From positions 1-64,000 of the forward strand of contig JAFGTP010000062.1 in assembly GCA_016934035.1 (NCBI GenBank): a DNA stretch of 64,000 nucleotides. The letters are read 5' to 3'. Positions 8,644 through 17,555 of the stretch are shown here, piece after piece (positions within the stretch are counted from its first letter, which is position 1; the number at the start of each line of letters is the position of its first letter). The stretch comes from Fidelibacterota bacterium. Its GTDB lineage: Bacteria > Fidelibacterota > UBA2242 > JAFGTP01. The notes beneath the pieces were generated by a model, which was given only the letters and a program-made list of their open reading frames with translations, ran no database searches and was not told the origin of the DNA. The translations under genes and the position numbers were made by a program.

Positions 8644-11193
8644 TTAGCCGGTAACTTTTTTTCGAAATTTTGCAATGTATGCACCGATCAGCAAAAGCCA
8701 GGCTCCATAGGTAAAGATGGCCGTCAATAGAGAAGCCCGTTTATAACTTCGGGGACTGAAATTGAATATAATGCTGTGATCGCCTGCCGGTAGTTCAATA
8801 CCTCTTAAAGTGTGGTTTACCTGAAAAATTTCAGCCGGCTTGCCATCAATGAGACATGTCCATCCGATAGGATAATAAGCTTCTGACAATACGAGAAAAG
8901 CCTCGGAACCTGTAGATGTTTGCAATTGGATTCTGTTTGGAGTATAATCAGTAATCTCAACCATACCTTCAACGGAGTAAGCCTTTTCTGCCAGTTTGGG
9001 ATTAGAACAAACGGCGATACTGTCCGGTTTAAAAGCCGGATCATTCAGGAACCGGAGCACCTCTCTTTCATCAGGAAACTGTTTTATTTGTCTGACAAAA
9101 TAGGCTCGCGGCAGGGTCCTCATATTTTCATACAATACTTTTTGTTTTTCTGAGTCCAAAGCCAGTTCCTTCAAATCAGAATGCTCAACCAGTCCAGGGG
9201 TGATAATATATTTTCCATTCAGCATGCTGATGACGGGCAAGTTCACCGGCATCATCGGGTCATTACTGCGATACAGATTATTATCAAAAATATCCTGAAT
9301 CAACTGCGGTTTGATCGCTGAATAGCCACCAATTATTTGATGATGATAGGCCAGATCATTGGAAGTAAAATCAGATCCCAGCTCAATTATCCTGTTCAGC
9401 GACGGGTCTTCATTCACAATCTTATCAATTAACGTTTTCTTAAAATAATGCTTTTCTGTTCGTTTCAAATCAAAAAAACTGATTTTGCTAAAAGACCGGT
9501 AACTGACCGCTACAAGGTCACCAGAAACCAACAAAAAGATACCTAAAATAATTGGCCACCGGGTTTGATTGGACACTAAATAATTATAAAAAAAAGACAA
9601 ACGGATTTTTTTGAAAAAACCTTCAAGTTTTTTAGGATTGACCAGAAAATGAAGGTTGAACAACACTACCAGAAGCACAAAGTAAATCAGGTACCTGACC
9701 ATTCTCAAAGTATCAGTTACCATCATTTCCTGACGAATATTTTTATACATTTCCAGGACTTGCGGATTATTGCCAAACTGAGCATCCTTGGGAGATGAAA
9801 AGGACAATAACCCCGGTATCAGCAGAAATAGGATACCCAGGGCCAGAAAAAAGCCGGCAACAATAAGAAAAGGGCGCATTTTCCGTTTCCCATTTATTTC
9901 AAGCAAAGAATTCAGACCATACATTGCCATCAGGTTGACAAGAAAAACAAAGAGAACAAGCGTCATGACCGGCGCCCTGAATTTATCAAAATAGGGTACA
10001 TAATAAAAAAACAACTTATACAGCGCAGGAAAATGACTGCCAAAAGATAAAAACAATGAAAATAATGCAATAATAAAAATAGAAATAAAAAGACCGTTTT
10101 TCCGGTTGGTCCAAAGACCAAAACCCGCCAAAACGACAACAATAATACCGATATATTCCGATGATTGAGTAAAAGGCATATCGCCCCAGTAGGTCCCCTG
10201 TATCATTTTATTTTTTAAGTGAGGATACTTTTTCCCGGTATATTTTTCTGCCGATGTACCGCCAAAAAAATTGGGCGATATTAAGGTCATCATCTCCTTT
10301 GGAGAAAAAGACCACCGGGTTGCATAATCAAAGGAAACACCCCCGGATTTTTTAGTTTTTTCTGATGATTTTTCGTGAATATCTATCGCTTTGCCGCCTC
10401 GCGTTGAGAAAGGGGTATATTCATTGGCAAGGAACAAGGGCTGTGCGGACATCAAAATACCCACAGTCATCGCCAGGATGAATGGCGGAACCGTTTTTTG
10501 AATGTTTTTTACTTCATGATTCATTATCCATGAGAATATATAAAAAAGGCCCAGACCCAGAATAACAATCAACAAATAGAAAATTATCTGGTAATGCTGG
10601 GTCCGCAACATCACCGAAAATATCAAGGCAAACCAGAGCAGCGAAATTAAATCTTTCCTTTTTACATAATTAATAAAGGTGAACAAAACCAAAGGCATAG
10701 CGCAAATTGCCCGTATTTTAGCATTATGCCCGACCTCTATCAATCCCTGCATGTGAGGCCAAAAAATGAATGCAATCGAACCGATAGAAGCGATATACCA
10801 TTCAAATCCCAGAGCCCTTAATAATAGGAACATACCGATGGCTCCCAGGAACAGCCAGCTGATGCGCCAGTCAAGGAATTTCAATTCTAATATTGCAATG
10901 AAGCGATCAATGTTAAAAGTTTTACTGTGATGCTTAAAATACAACGGCAGACCGATAAAAATATTCGGGTTCCACAAGGCCCGTTCATGAGTATTTTTTT
11001 CAAATTCTTTGATCTGATTAAGGTTGCCGATACTGCTGGTGACATCTACTCCTTTGGGATCCAGACCATCAAGAGCGATGGGTTTATAAAAAACAAGTAG
11101 AATTAAAAATAACCCAATAGCCAAAAACATGTTCAAATAAAAACCTGGCGTCAAAAAAATTTTTGTTTTTGCCCGAATACCTGATTTATTCAT
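8644..11193 (-). CDS. YfhO-family multispanning membrane protein, copy C
   Basis: Third and longest YfhO-type paralogue, 849 aa. It has the family blocks GVDVTSSIGN in the first extracytoplasmic loop, NEYTPFSTRGG, YATRWSFSPKEMM with NFFGG, SEYIGIIVVVLAGFGLW, and the C-terminal YYPIGWTCLID with LRGIELPAGDH. Compared with copy A it has an insertion of about ten basic residues in the cytoplasmic stretch ahead of the helix IILGIFLLVSGD. The ATG is preceded by AGAGGGGAAA, a strong ribosome-binding site. It is the first gene of the leftward transcript that begins in the 221-bp gap shared with the divergent MBOAT gene. Copies A and C look slightly closer to each other than to B by eye; an alignment would decide. 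Confidence 0.85.
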   Translation of the reverse strand: MNKSGIRAKTKIFLTPGFYLNMFLAIGLFLILLVFYKPIALDGLDPKGVDVTSSIGNLNQIKEFEKNTHERALWNPNIFIGLPLYFKHHSKTFNIDRFIAILELKFLDWRISWLFLGAIGMFLLLRALGFEWYIASIGSIAFIFWPHMQGLIEVGHNAKIRAICAMPLVLFTFINYVKRKDLISLLWFALIFSVMLRTQHYQIIFYLLIVILGLGLFYIFSWIMNHEVKNIQKTVPPFILAMTVGILMSAQPLFLANEYTPFSTRGGKAIDIHEKSSEKTKKSGGVSFDYATRWSFSPKEMMTLISPNFFGGTSAEKYTGKKYPHLKNKMIQGTYWGDMPFTQSSEYIGIIVVVLAGFGLWTNRKNGLFISIFIIALFSLFLSFGSHFPALYKLFFYYVPYFDKFRAPVMTLVLFVFLVNLMAMYGLNSLLEINGKRKMRPFLIVAGFFLALGILFLLIPGLLSFSSPKDAQFGNNPQVLEMYKNIRQEMMVTDTLRMVRYLIYFVLLVVLFNLHFLVNPKKLEGFFKKIRLSFFYNYLVSNQTRWPIILGIFLLVSGDLVAVSYRSFSKISFFDLKRTEKHYFKKTLIDKIVNEDPSLNRIIELGSDFTSNDLAYHHQIIGGYSAIKPQLIQDIFDNNLYRSNDPMMPVNLPVISMLNGKYIITPGLVEHSDLKELALDSEKQKVLYENMRTLPRAYFVRQIKQFPDEREVLRFLNDPAFKPDSIAVCSNPKLAEKAYSVEGMVEITDYTPNRIQLQTSTGSEAFLVLSEAYYPIGWTCLIDGKPAEIFQVNHTLRGIELPAGDHSIIFNFSPRSYKRASLLTAIFTYGAWLLLIGAYIAKFRKKVTG

Positions 11194-11414
11194 TTTCCCC
11201 TCTTTTCAATAATTATTTTCAGGATGTAAGTTAAAGAAAAATATTCAAAATAAAAACCAGTATGCACATTAAGAATATTAAAATTAGAAGCCGGACCATA
11301 GGAAAATTTCACCTTTTATTTTATCCATTTGTATTATAAATTTCTCAAAATACATTCGCACATGTGACAGAAAAAATGATCATAAGCAATTTGATAAGAA
11401 AGTTCGGAAAATAG
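11194..11414. promoter_or_regulatory. Divergent intergenic region between YfhO copy C and the MBOAT gene
   Basis: A 221-base, very AT-rich gap between two genes transcribed away from each other; it must contain the promoters for the YfhO/flippase/ABC transcript (leftward) and the MBOAT-SGNH pair (rightward). It contains the 8-bp palindrome CACATGTG at 11359-11366. No convincing -35/-10 pair could be chosen by eye. Confidence 0.4.
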
Positions 11415-12878
11415 ATGCTTTTTAACTCGCTAGATTTTGCTATCTTTTTACCCATAGTATACATTCTGTATTGGTTCGGGACCAGCCGCAATTTAAAGTT
11501 ACAAAATCTTTTAATTGTTCTATCCAGTTATATTTTTTACGGATGGTGGGACTGGAGATTTTTATCCCTGATTCTTTTCAGTACCTTAGTCGATTATCTG
11601 GTCGGTCTCAGGCTGGAAACCGAAAATAATTCAAAAAAACGACTAATATGGCTGTGGACCAGTATTCTTGTAAACCTAGGGTTTTTAGGTTTCTTTAAAT
11701 ATTATAATTTTTTCATTGAAAACTTTATGACGGCTTTTTCTATCTTCGGGATTCCTTTGAAAGCAAATTCATTGAATATCATTTTACCCGTGGGGATCAG
11801 TTTTTACACCTTTCAGACCCTGAGCTATACCATTGATGTTTATAAAAAAAAATTAGCACCCACAAAAGATTTTATCGCTTTTGCTGCTTTCGTCAGTTTT
11901 TTCCCCCAACTGGTAGCAGGACCTATCGAAAGAGCGACACACTTATTGCCTCAATTTTTTAAAAAAAGGACTTTTGATTATGAAAATTCGGTGATGGGGC
12001 TGAGACAGATTTTATGGGGATTTTTTAAAAAATTAGTCATTGCCGACAATTGCGCGGAACTGGCTAATCTTATCTTTGAAAACTATTCGACCTTTTCCGG
12101 ATTGACACTGCTTTTAGGGGCCCTCTTTTTCGCTTTCCAGATTTACGGAGATTTTTCAGGCTATTCTGACATAGCCATCGGAACTTCAAAATTATTTGGT
12201 TTTAGTTTAATGCAAAACTTTGCTTTTCCTTATTTTTCTCGTGATATCGCAGAATTCTGGCGCCGCTGGCATATTTCCTTATCAACCTGGTTCCGGGATT
12301 ACCTCTATATTCCACTTGGTGGCAGCCGGGGAAGTGCACTGAAAAAACTCCGAAACACGTTAATCATTTTCACTGTCAGTGGATTCTGGCACGGGGCCAA
12401 CTGGACATTTATTTTCTGGGGTTTTCTCAATGCAGTTTATTTTATACCACTTTTGATTACAGAAAAAAACAGGTCAAACCTGGATATTATTGCAATGGGC
12501 AAAATTTTACCCGGAATAAAAGAATTTTTACAAATGACCCTAACTTTTTTTATGACTCTCATTGCCTGGATATTTTTTCGATCTGAAAGTATGGGAAAAG
12601 CCTTTCATTATATCGGAAAAATTTTCTCACCCTCAATCCTGCAGTTACCCAGCGCTTCTGAATTTATGACCATTAAAATGAATCCTTTTTACACTGTATT
12701 TTTAATTCTTTCCTTTCTGGTCATCGAATGGCTTGGCAGAGAAGGGACCTTCGCAATTGAAGGAATGAAAAACAGATTTCCTCAATATTTCCGTTGGCTT
12801 ATTTACCTATCCCTCGGGCTTATTATTTTTATTTTTGGCAATTTTACTAAAACTGAATTTATATATTTTGCATTTTAG
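11415..12878 (+). CDS. MBOAT-family O-acyltransferase (AlgI-like)
   Basis: Membrane-bound O-acyltransferase of 487 aa, close in layout to AlgI/DltB-type proteins that move acetyl groups across the membrane for O-acetylation of exopolysaccharides. The signature WRRWHISLSTWFRDYLYIPL is at residues 282-301, and the catalytic His is H326 in the motif FWHGANWTFIFWG. The usual N-terminal LPVGISFYTFQTLSYTID block (124-141) is present, along with about ten hydrophobic helices. The next gene, five bases downstream, encodes an SGNH-like protein with one N-terminal helix; this pairing is the standard partner arrangement (AlgI with AlgJ/AlgX). The pair lies on the plus strand inside a locus otherwise read leftward, converging with the second flippase. 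Confidence 0.93.
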   Translation: MLFNSLDFAIFLPIVYILYWFGTSRNLKLQNLLIVLSSYIFYGWWDWRFLSLILFSTLVDYLVGLRLETENNSKKRLIWLWTSILVNLGFLGFFKYYNFFIENFMTAFSIFGIPLKANSLNIILPVGISFYTFQTLSYTIDVYKKKLAPTKDFIAFAAFVSFFPQLVAGPIERATHLLPQFFKKRTFDYENSVMGLRQILWGFFKKLVIADNCAELANLIFENYSTFSGLTLLLGALFFAFQIYGDFSGYSDIAIGTSKLFGFSLMQNFAFPYFSRDIAEFWRRWHISLSTWFRDYLYIPLGGSRGSALKKLRNTLIIFTVSGFWHGANWTFIFWGFLNAVYFIPLLITEKNRSNLDIIAMGKILPGIKEFLQMTLTFFMTLIAWIFFRSESMGKAFHYIGKIFSPSILQLPSASEFMTIKMNPFYTVFLILSFLVIEWLGREGTFAIEGMKNRFPQYFRWLIYLSLGLIIFIFGNFTKTEFIYFAF

Positions 12879-12883
12879 AACCC

Positions 12884-13810
12884 ATGAAGAAACTAATCAT
12901 TAAAATATTGTTCTATTTCCTGCTATTATTCACCATCATTATAATCAGCATCGGGATTTCAAGTCATATCGTCAAAAAAAGACATTTCAAAAATTTTGAA
13001 ACCGAAAGCAACCTGTTAGTGATGCAAAAGAACCATCAATATGATATGCTGATAATGGGAATCTCTCATGCGAGAAATTTTACTCGATATCACAATCATG
13101 AAATCATTGAAAAGATACTGGATCAGGATATCCTGAATATCGGCCGGGGAAAAGGTAAATGTGGCTCCAGAGAACAGCTGTTTTATCTGGATTATTTTTA
13201 CCATGAAAATAACCATGCCCGACAACTGGTCTATGTGATTTCACCACCATTGTTTTTTTCCGATGCCTTACCCGTTGCTTCCAATACCTTTGACAAGGAA
13301 CCTTTCGAATTGGATTTCATCATTCGTTATCTTCATTTCAAATCGGAAAATAAATTTCAACGAATAGTATCTTATCTTCAAACCAAACTCAGACCGTCAT
13401 GGTTCATCCATCATCCCTCTTCACAAAAAAGTATGGATATAAAACTTGATAAAATTGATCCTGTAGCTGTGGAAAAAGGCCAGAACTATGCCTATGACAG
13501 CCCAACCTTGAAAATGGAAAATTTCGATTTCAATGCCGCCACAATTGAAGAAACAATTGATTTGGCTTTAAGCCAAAAATCCGAAGTCTTCTTAATCATT
13601 ACACCGGCCCTCTTCGGAAAGTGGCGCGGTCATGAATTTGTTGATGAGTTTGGCAAAAAAATGGCGTTGAAAGATGGTGTTCAATATTATGATTTTTCCG
13701 AATCAATCCTGGAGCCGGAATATTATTTTGACCATCACCACTTAAACACAGCTGGGGTTATTTTTTTTACAGAGCACTATTTAAAACCTGTACTTCAAAT
13801 TCAGGAGTGA
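12884..13810 (+). CDS. SGNH-like O-acetylation partner protein, membrane-anchored
   Basis: Protein of 308 aa with one N-terminal hydrophobic anchor (about residues 4-28) and an extracytoplasmic domain. Two features fit the SGNH/AlgJ-AlgX-DltD type of acetyl- or acyl-handling enzymes: GISHARN near residues 59-65, where S61 is a plausible nucleophile, and DHHHLNTAG at 283-291, giving the C-terminal D-x-x-H pair (D283, H286) followed by the common HLN-x-x-G. Overall similarity to named families is weak, so it is described by motif only. It starts five bases after the MBOAT stop. Likely role: receives the acyl group exported by the MBOAT protein and places it on the surface polymer. It ends eight bases from the convergent flippase gene, with no terminator between them. 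Confidence 0.7.
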   Translation: MKKLIIKILFYFLLLFTIIIISIGISSHIVKKRHFKNFETESNLLVMQKNHQYDMLIMGISHARNFTRYHNHEIIEKILDQDILNIGRGKGKCGSREQLFYLDYFYHENNHARQLVYVISPPLFFSDALPVASNTFDKEPFELDFIIRYLHFKSENKFQRIVSYLQTKLRPSWFIHHPSSQKSMDIKLDKIDPVAVEKGQNYAYDSPTLKMENFDFNAATIEETIDLALSQKSEVFLIITPALFGKWRGHEFVDEFGKKMALKDGVQYYDFSESILEPEYYFDHHHLNTAGVIFFTEHYLKPVLQIQE

Positions 13811-13817
13811 CCAGAGT

Positions 13818-15320
13818 TTATTTTTTCAAACCCACTTTTACCAAAACCTCTTGGAACAATTGTTTTTCATCATCATCAAGTCTAAGCAATAGAAGAACCA
13901 TAATAAACAATGAGAAAAACAAAATGCCTCCCAGTGCAATATTAAGCAAAAAATGAGATTGAAACTGCATCTTAAAAATGTAAGTTACAGCCGAGGAAAT
14001 CAGAACTGAAAAAGCCGGTTTCCAATAGGATAGTTTATACGGATGAATTTTTTCAAAATAATAGACCTGGGCTAACCTTAATAAATTGATAATGCTGACA
14101 GAGAGCATCTGAGCAATACCTGCTCCCAAAAGCCCAAATTTAGGGATAAAGAGAACACTAAATAAAATAGTAATAAACAGAGAAATCAAAGAATTATAAA
14201 AAGAAACCTTGACTTTGTTGGTCATAATTAAAATATTGCCAGCCGAGCCAATGGATACATTTACTAATTCTCCTGTCAGCACAATAACCAGCAGCAATTG
14301 CCCTTCGGTAAAATCCTTACCGAAAATAGTTAAAATATCTTTTGCAAAGAGGACAAAAAACATAAACAAACTCAATGAAAAGGTGAAAATCCACTTGGTC
14401 CCTGATTTATAAAAAGACTCTATCAAATCAATTTTTTTCTGTCCGTAAAATTTGGAAATTTTGGGAGCAAAGACCAGATTAAAACTTCGCAGGCTGATGG
14501 TTAGGACCGCAGACACTTTTAAACATATGTCATAAATTCCAATATCCCTTGAAACCATAAAATAACTGATGATATAAACAGGAATTTTATTCTTACTTCT
14601 GATTAAAAAGGTCTGCAGATAAAGTGGCATGGAAAATTTAATCCACTCAACAATATGATAATCAGGTTTTATGGTTCGAATAAGCTGTCCAATATCCTTT
14701 TTAAACCTGGCCATGACCCACAGAATCACCAAAAAATTACTGAAAACATAAAAAAAGATCACCCTGATGAGCCCAATCTTTGTAAAACTGGCAAGGATCA
14801 ATAAAACAAAAACCAATCCCGGTACAAATATGTTCTCGGCTATAACCTGGATTTTTGGCCGCTCAAAGCCTGTAAAAATATTCATAAAAATTGATAACAG
14901 GTTGAGAACCGGCACCAGAGGTATAAAATATCTGAAAACGCTTAAGAGTTCCGGGGCTTTCAAAATTTTTGCAATAGTTCCCGTATAAATGTACAATATC
15001 AAAACAGTGATCATGGAAAAAATCAGCACACTGAGCAGGCTGAAGGCGATTATTCCCTTGACATCCTTATAATTATTTTCAATTCGGTAATGGGAGATAA
15101 ATTTGACAACAGTCTGATCAAACCCAAGTAAAGAAATGGAATTTGCAAATATGATAATGCTCATTCCCAGAGAAAATACACCATAATGATCACTTCCCAG
15201 AGTACGGGTCAGGACCACACTGATGAGGTAATTAATAAAAAAAAAGAAAAAGAATCCGAACCCGGCAATTCCACTTTCCTTTGATATGTTTTTCAATTCT
15301 TTTTGATAGGTATTTTCCAT
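13818..15320 (-). CDS. Second Wzx-like polysaccharide flippase
   Basis: Integral membrane protein of 500 aa with 12-14 predicted helices, belonging to the MATE/Wzx polysaccharide transporter superfamily. The N-terminal block VLTRTLGSDHYGVFSLGMSI and the later LLGAGIAQMLSVSIINLLRL are typical. It is the last gene of the leftward operon that begins with the winged-helix regulator, so it probably flips the lipid-linked repeat unit made by that operon. Sequence similarity to the flippase at 7141-8610 is low by eye, so they are not recent copies. Only about 29 bases separate it from the upstream GNAT-like gene. Start is ATG at 15318-15320. Confidence 0.88.
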   Translation of the reverse strand: MENTYQKELKNISKESGIAGFGFFFFFFINYLISVVLTRTLGSDHYGVFSLGMSIIIFANSISLLGFDQTVVKFISHYRIENNYKDVKGIIAFSLLSVLIFSMITVLILYIYTGTIAKILKAPELLSVFRYFIPLVPVLNLLSIFMNIFTGFERPKIQVIAENIFVPGLVFVLLILASFTKIGLIRVIFFYVFSNFLVILWVMARFKKDIGQLIRTIKPDYHIVEWIKFSMPLYLQTFLIRSKNKIPVYIISYFMVSRDIGIYDICLKVSAVLTISLRSFNLVFAPKISKFYGQKKIDLIESFYKSGTKWIFTFSLSLFMFFVLFAKDILTIFGKDFTEGQLLLVIVLTGELVNVSIGSAGNILIMTNKVKVSFYNSLISLFITILFSVLFIPKFGLLGAGIAQMLSVSIINLLRLAQVYYFEKIHPYKLSYWKPAFSVLISSAVTYIFKMQFQSHFLLNIALGGILFFSLFIMVLLLLRLDDDEKQLFQEVLVKVGLKK

Positions 15321-15349
15321 TCAAATCTCAAATATGACTCATTGTGCCA

Positions 15350-16291
15350 TTATTTTTCTTTCAGCAGTCTGGCAATTCCCAGCCATTTCGGTTTGAACTT
15401 GTAGACGTTCAGATAGGGTGTCTGAATCGCACCGAAGCGTCGAAAAAAGCGTTCAACTCCGGCAATCATGGACCCTTCAAAATTGAATTGATCAACATGC
15501 TGACTGCAAAACTTTATGCCCTCCCAAAGAACATGATAGGCTGCCTGGCTGTTCAAAAATTCCGGGTCTGTTCCGCTAATCAGATAATAGGCCATGACAT
15601 CATCCCAGACAAACAGCTGACAGGAATGAACATTATTTTGAGCATCAATAGCCGCTAACAATTGACCCTGGTTTCTTTGTCGGCAGACGCTATAAATTCT
15701 TTTAATGGTCTCAATTTCACTATTTTTTATGGTAATGCCCTGTTTTTTGAAAGTTTTGATATAAAGAGCGATCAATACATCAATATCATCAATTTCCCTG
15801 ACTTCAAAATCGACTTTACTATTAAAAATCGCTCTTTTGGTTTTGGGATGTAATTCCAATTTTAATTTTTCATGATCTTTAATATCATTCAACAAATAGG
15901 TATAGCGAGTTGTCTGTGAAAAACCCTTCCAGTAAAAAGGCAGCCAGTTGTTTATACTAATGTGAAATTTCAGGTTTATGTAAATCGCAACAGGAAGTTT
16001 TTCAATCAGCGCTTCCATTGCCAAATGTTGTTGGGACAGTTGCATGACATATTTGTCCTTCACTTTCGGAAATAAAATTCCGGCATATTGCGTAAAAGGA
16101 GGCATAACAACCTGCTTTTGACCTAATTTTTCTTTGATAACCACCGGCAGAACAGCTTCAATATTCTTTCCTTTTTCAGCTATGATATATTGATATCGGC
16201 CTGGAGCAACCGCTTCGAGCCACCACGGGTAGCAAAATATATTTCGCTGAGGGGAGTTTTCAATAAATTGTAATATTTTTTCACGATCCAA
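15350..16291 (-). CDS. FemAB/GNAT-type acyltransferase in the glycan operon
   Basis: Cytosolic protein of 313 aa with the double-GNAT layout of the FemAB/Acetyltransf_6 group. Support: RNIFCYPWWLEAVAP near the N-terminus (residues 15-29), a charged central region HPKTKRAIFNS, and FNFEGSMIAGVERFFRRFGA near residue 275-295, the glycine-rich segment usual in these enzymes. Members in exopolysaccharide loci transfer acetyl or aminoacyl groups to amino sugars; acceptor and donor are not visible here. The only start in reach is TTG at 16289-16291, preceded by GCGGGAA. It lies 15 bases after the DegT-like gene, which could provide the amino sugar that it would acylate. Confidence 0.75.
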   Translation of the reverse strand: MDREKILQFIENSPQRNIFCYPWWLEAVAPGRYQYIIAEKGKNIEAVLPVVIKEKLGQKQVVMPPFTQYAGILFPKVKDKYVMQLSQQHLAMEALIEKLPVAIYINLKFHISINNWLPFYWKGFSQTTRYTYLLNDIKDHEKLKLELHPKTKRAIFNSKVDFEVREIDDIDVLIALYIKTFKKQGITIKNSEIETIKRIYSVCRQRNQGQLLAAIDAQNNVHSCQLFVWDDVMAYYLISGTDPEFLNSQAAYHVLWEGIKFCSQHVDQFNFEGSMIAGVERFFRRFGAIQTPYLNVYKFKPKWLGIARLLKEK

Positions 16292-16306
16292 AATATTCCC
16301 GCTTTC

Positions 16307-17554
16307 TCAATTGATGTTACTTAACCTTTTCCAGATATTATCATCCCAATTGGGAATGTTGATAATTTCACATGTTAATTGCTTGGAATTTATATAGTTA
16401 TCTTTATTTAAATGCTGCAGTTCCCGAAACCCTTCAAAAGACAAACGGTCCCAGTTATAAGGTCCGGCTTCAATGCCATTGTCTGATAAAAGTTCAATGA
16501 CCGTTTTTGGATCTTTGGCCAGAACCGGAAATCTCAAATACCAACTGGGTTCAATATTTCCAGTCACATAATCCGGTATTTGAATATCCTTAAACATTTT
16601 TTTAAAAAATGAGACCGTCTTCTCTTTAATTTCATAATAGAATTTCTTATCCTTTTGAAACTGCGGATAGACATGCTGGAAATAGGTCCGCTTTAAATAT
16701 CCCATCCGTTGAACATTTATTTTAATACTGAAAATTCTGTGAACCCATGAATTAAATATTTTCCTGAAAATAAGTAATGGTTTCGTGCCAGCCAGTTTCA
16801 GTAAAGCCATTGCGGCATTCATTGGGATTATTTTACGGCGGGCAAGGTAAACGATGAGAGCATCGACCCGATCATTCAATCTTCTTTCTTGGGTGTAATT
16901 CATTGATGAGGTTATTTCATGGTATAACAATAACCGAACTAAATCGGATTTTTCTTTATTAAAACTTTCCGGTTTAATCGAATGATAACTCTCCTGCAGT
17001 TCCAGGTCATCATTTCGAATAAAAATCATGCCTCCGTTCATGGTGGAGACCGGTTTATCAAAACCGAAACTGTAGAAATAACAGTCCGATAACTCCTCCA
17101 GACAGTGGTGATCAATCCTACTAAAAAGAGTCTGTGACAGATCATCAATTATCCCAATATCCAACTCTTTGCATTTTTCTTTTATCAGGAGATAGTCAGG
17201 ATTTGGAATTCCATATAAATGGGATAAAATGAGAATGTCAATTTTATTAAAATCAATTTGGCCAATAAGAGTGGTAAAATATTTTTTATCGACATCAAAA
17301 TAATAGGGTTTATTCCCAGATTCCAAGACAGCCTGAGTGACGACAGAACAGGTGAAAGCCTGTAAACCGACGACCAGACTTTTATTTTGCTTATTTTTTA
17401 AATAAGTCAGATACCATTTCAGTGAGGACCTGCCTGAATTAAAAAAGAATTTATTCCGATCTGTCAACAGCTCATCCGGTATGGACCCTGATTGGGTGTC
17501 AATCAGCGCATGTAATTTTTCTCGGTCAATCTTTGGCCTGGCTCTTACAAACAT
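16307..17554 (-). CDS. DegT/DnrJ/EryC1-like PLP-dependent enzyme
   Basis: Fold-type I PLP enzyme of 415 aa, distantly like the sugar aminotransferases of the DegT/DnrJ/EryC1/StrS family. The pattern of that family is recognisable: FNSGRSSLKWYL (38-49) for the N-terminal substrate/PLP loop, LILSHLYGIP (108-117), IIDDLSQ (135-141) for the cofactor Asp-x-x-x-Gln region, and YSFGFDKPVSTMNGG (161-175), where K167 sits at the place of the Schiff-base lysine. The usual GEGG is replaced by MNGG, so this is a divergent member; it may be a sugar aminotransferase or a dehydratase-type relative. It overlaps nothing: one base separates it from the sulfotransferase and 15 from the FemAB-like gene. Confidence 0.72.
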   Translation of the reverse strand: MFVRARPKIDREKLHALIDTQSGSIPDELLTDRNKFFFNSGRSSLKWYLTYLKNKQNKSLVVGLQAFTCSVVTQAVLESGNKPYYFDVDKKYFTTLIGQIDFNKIDILILSHLYGIPNPDYLLIKEKCKELDIGIIDDLSQTLFSRIDHHCLEELSDCYFYSFGFDKPVSTMNGGMIFIRNDDLELQESYHSIKPESFNKEKSDLVRLLLYHEITSSMNYTQERRLNDRVDALIVYLARRKIIPMNAAMALLKLAGTKPLLIFRKIFNSWVHRIFSIKINVQRMGYLKRTYFQHVYPQFQKDKKFYYEIKEKTVSFFKKMFKDIQIPDYVTGNIEPSWYLRFPVLAKDPKTVIELLSDNGIEAGPYNWDRLSFEGFRELQHLNKDNYINSKQLTCEIINIPNWDDNIWKRLSNIN

Positions 17555-17555
17555 T

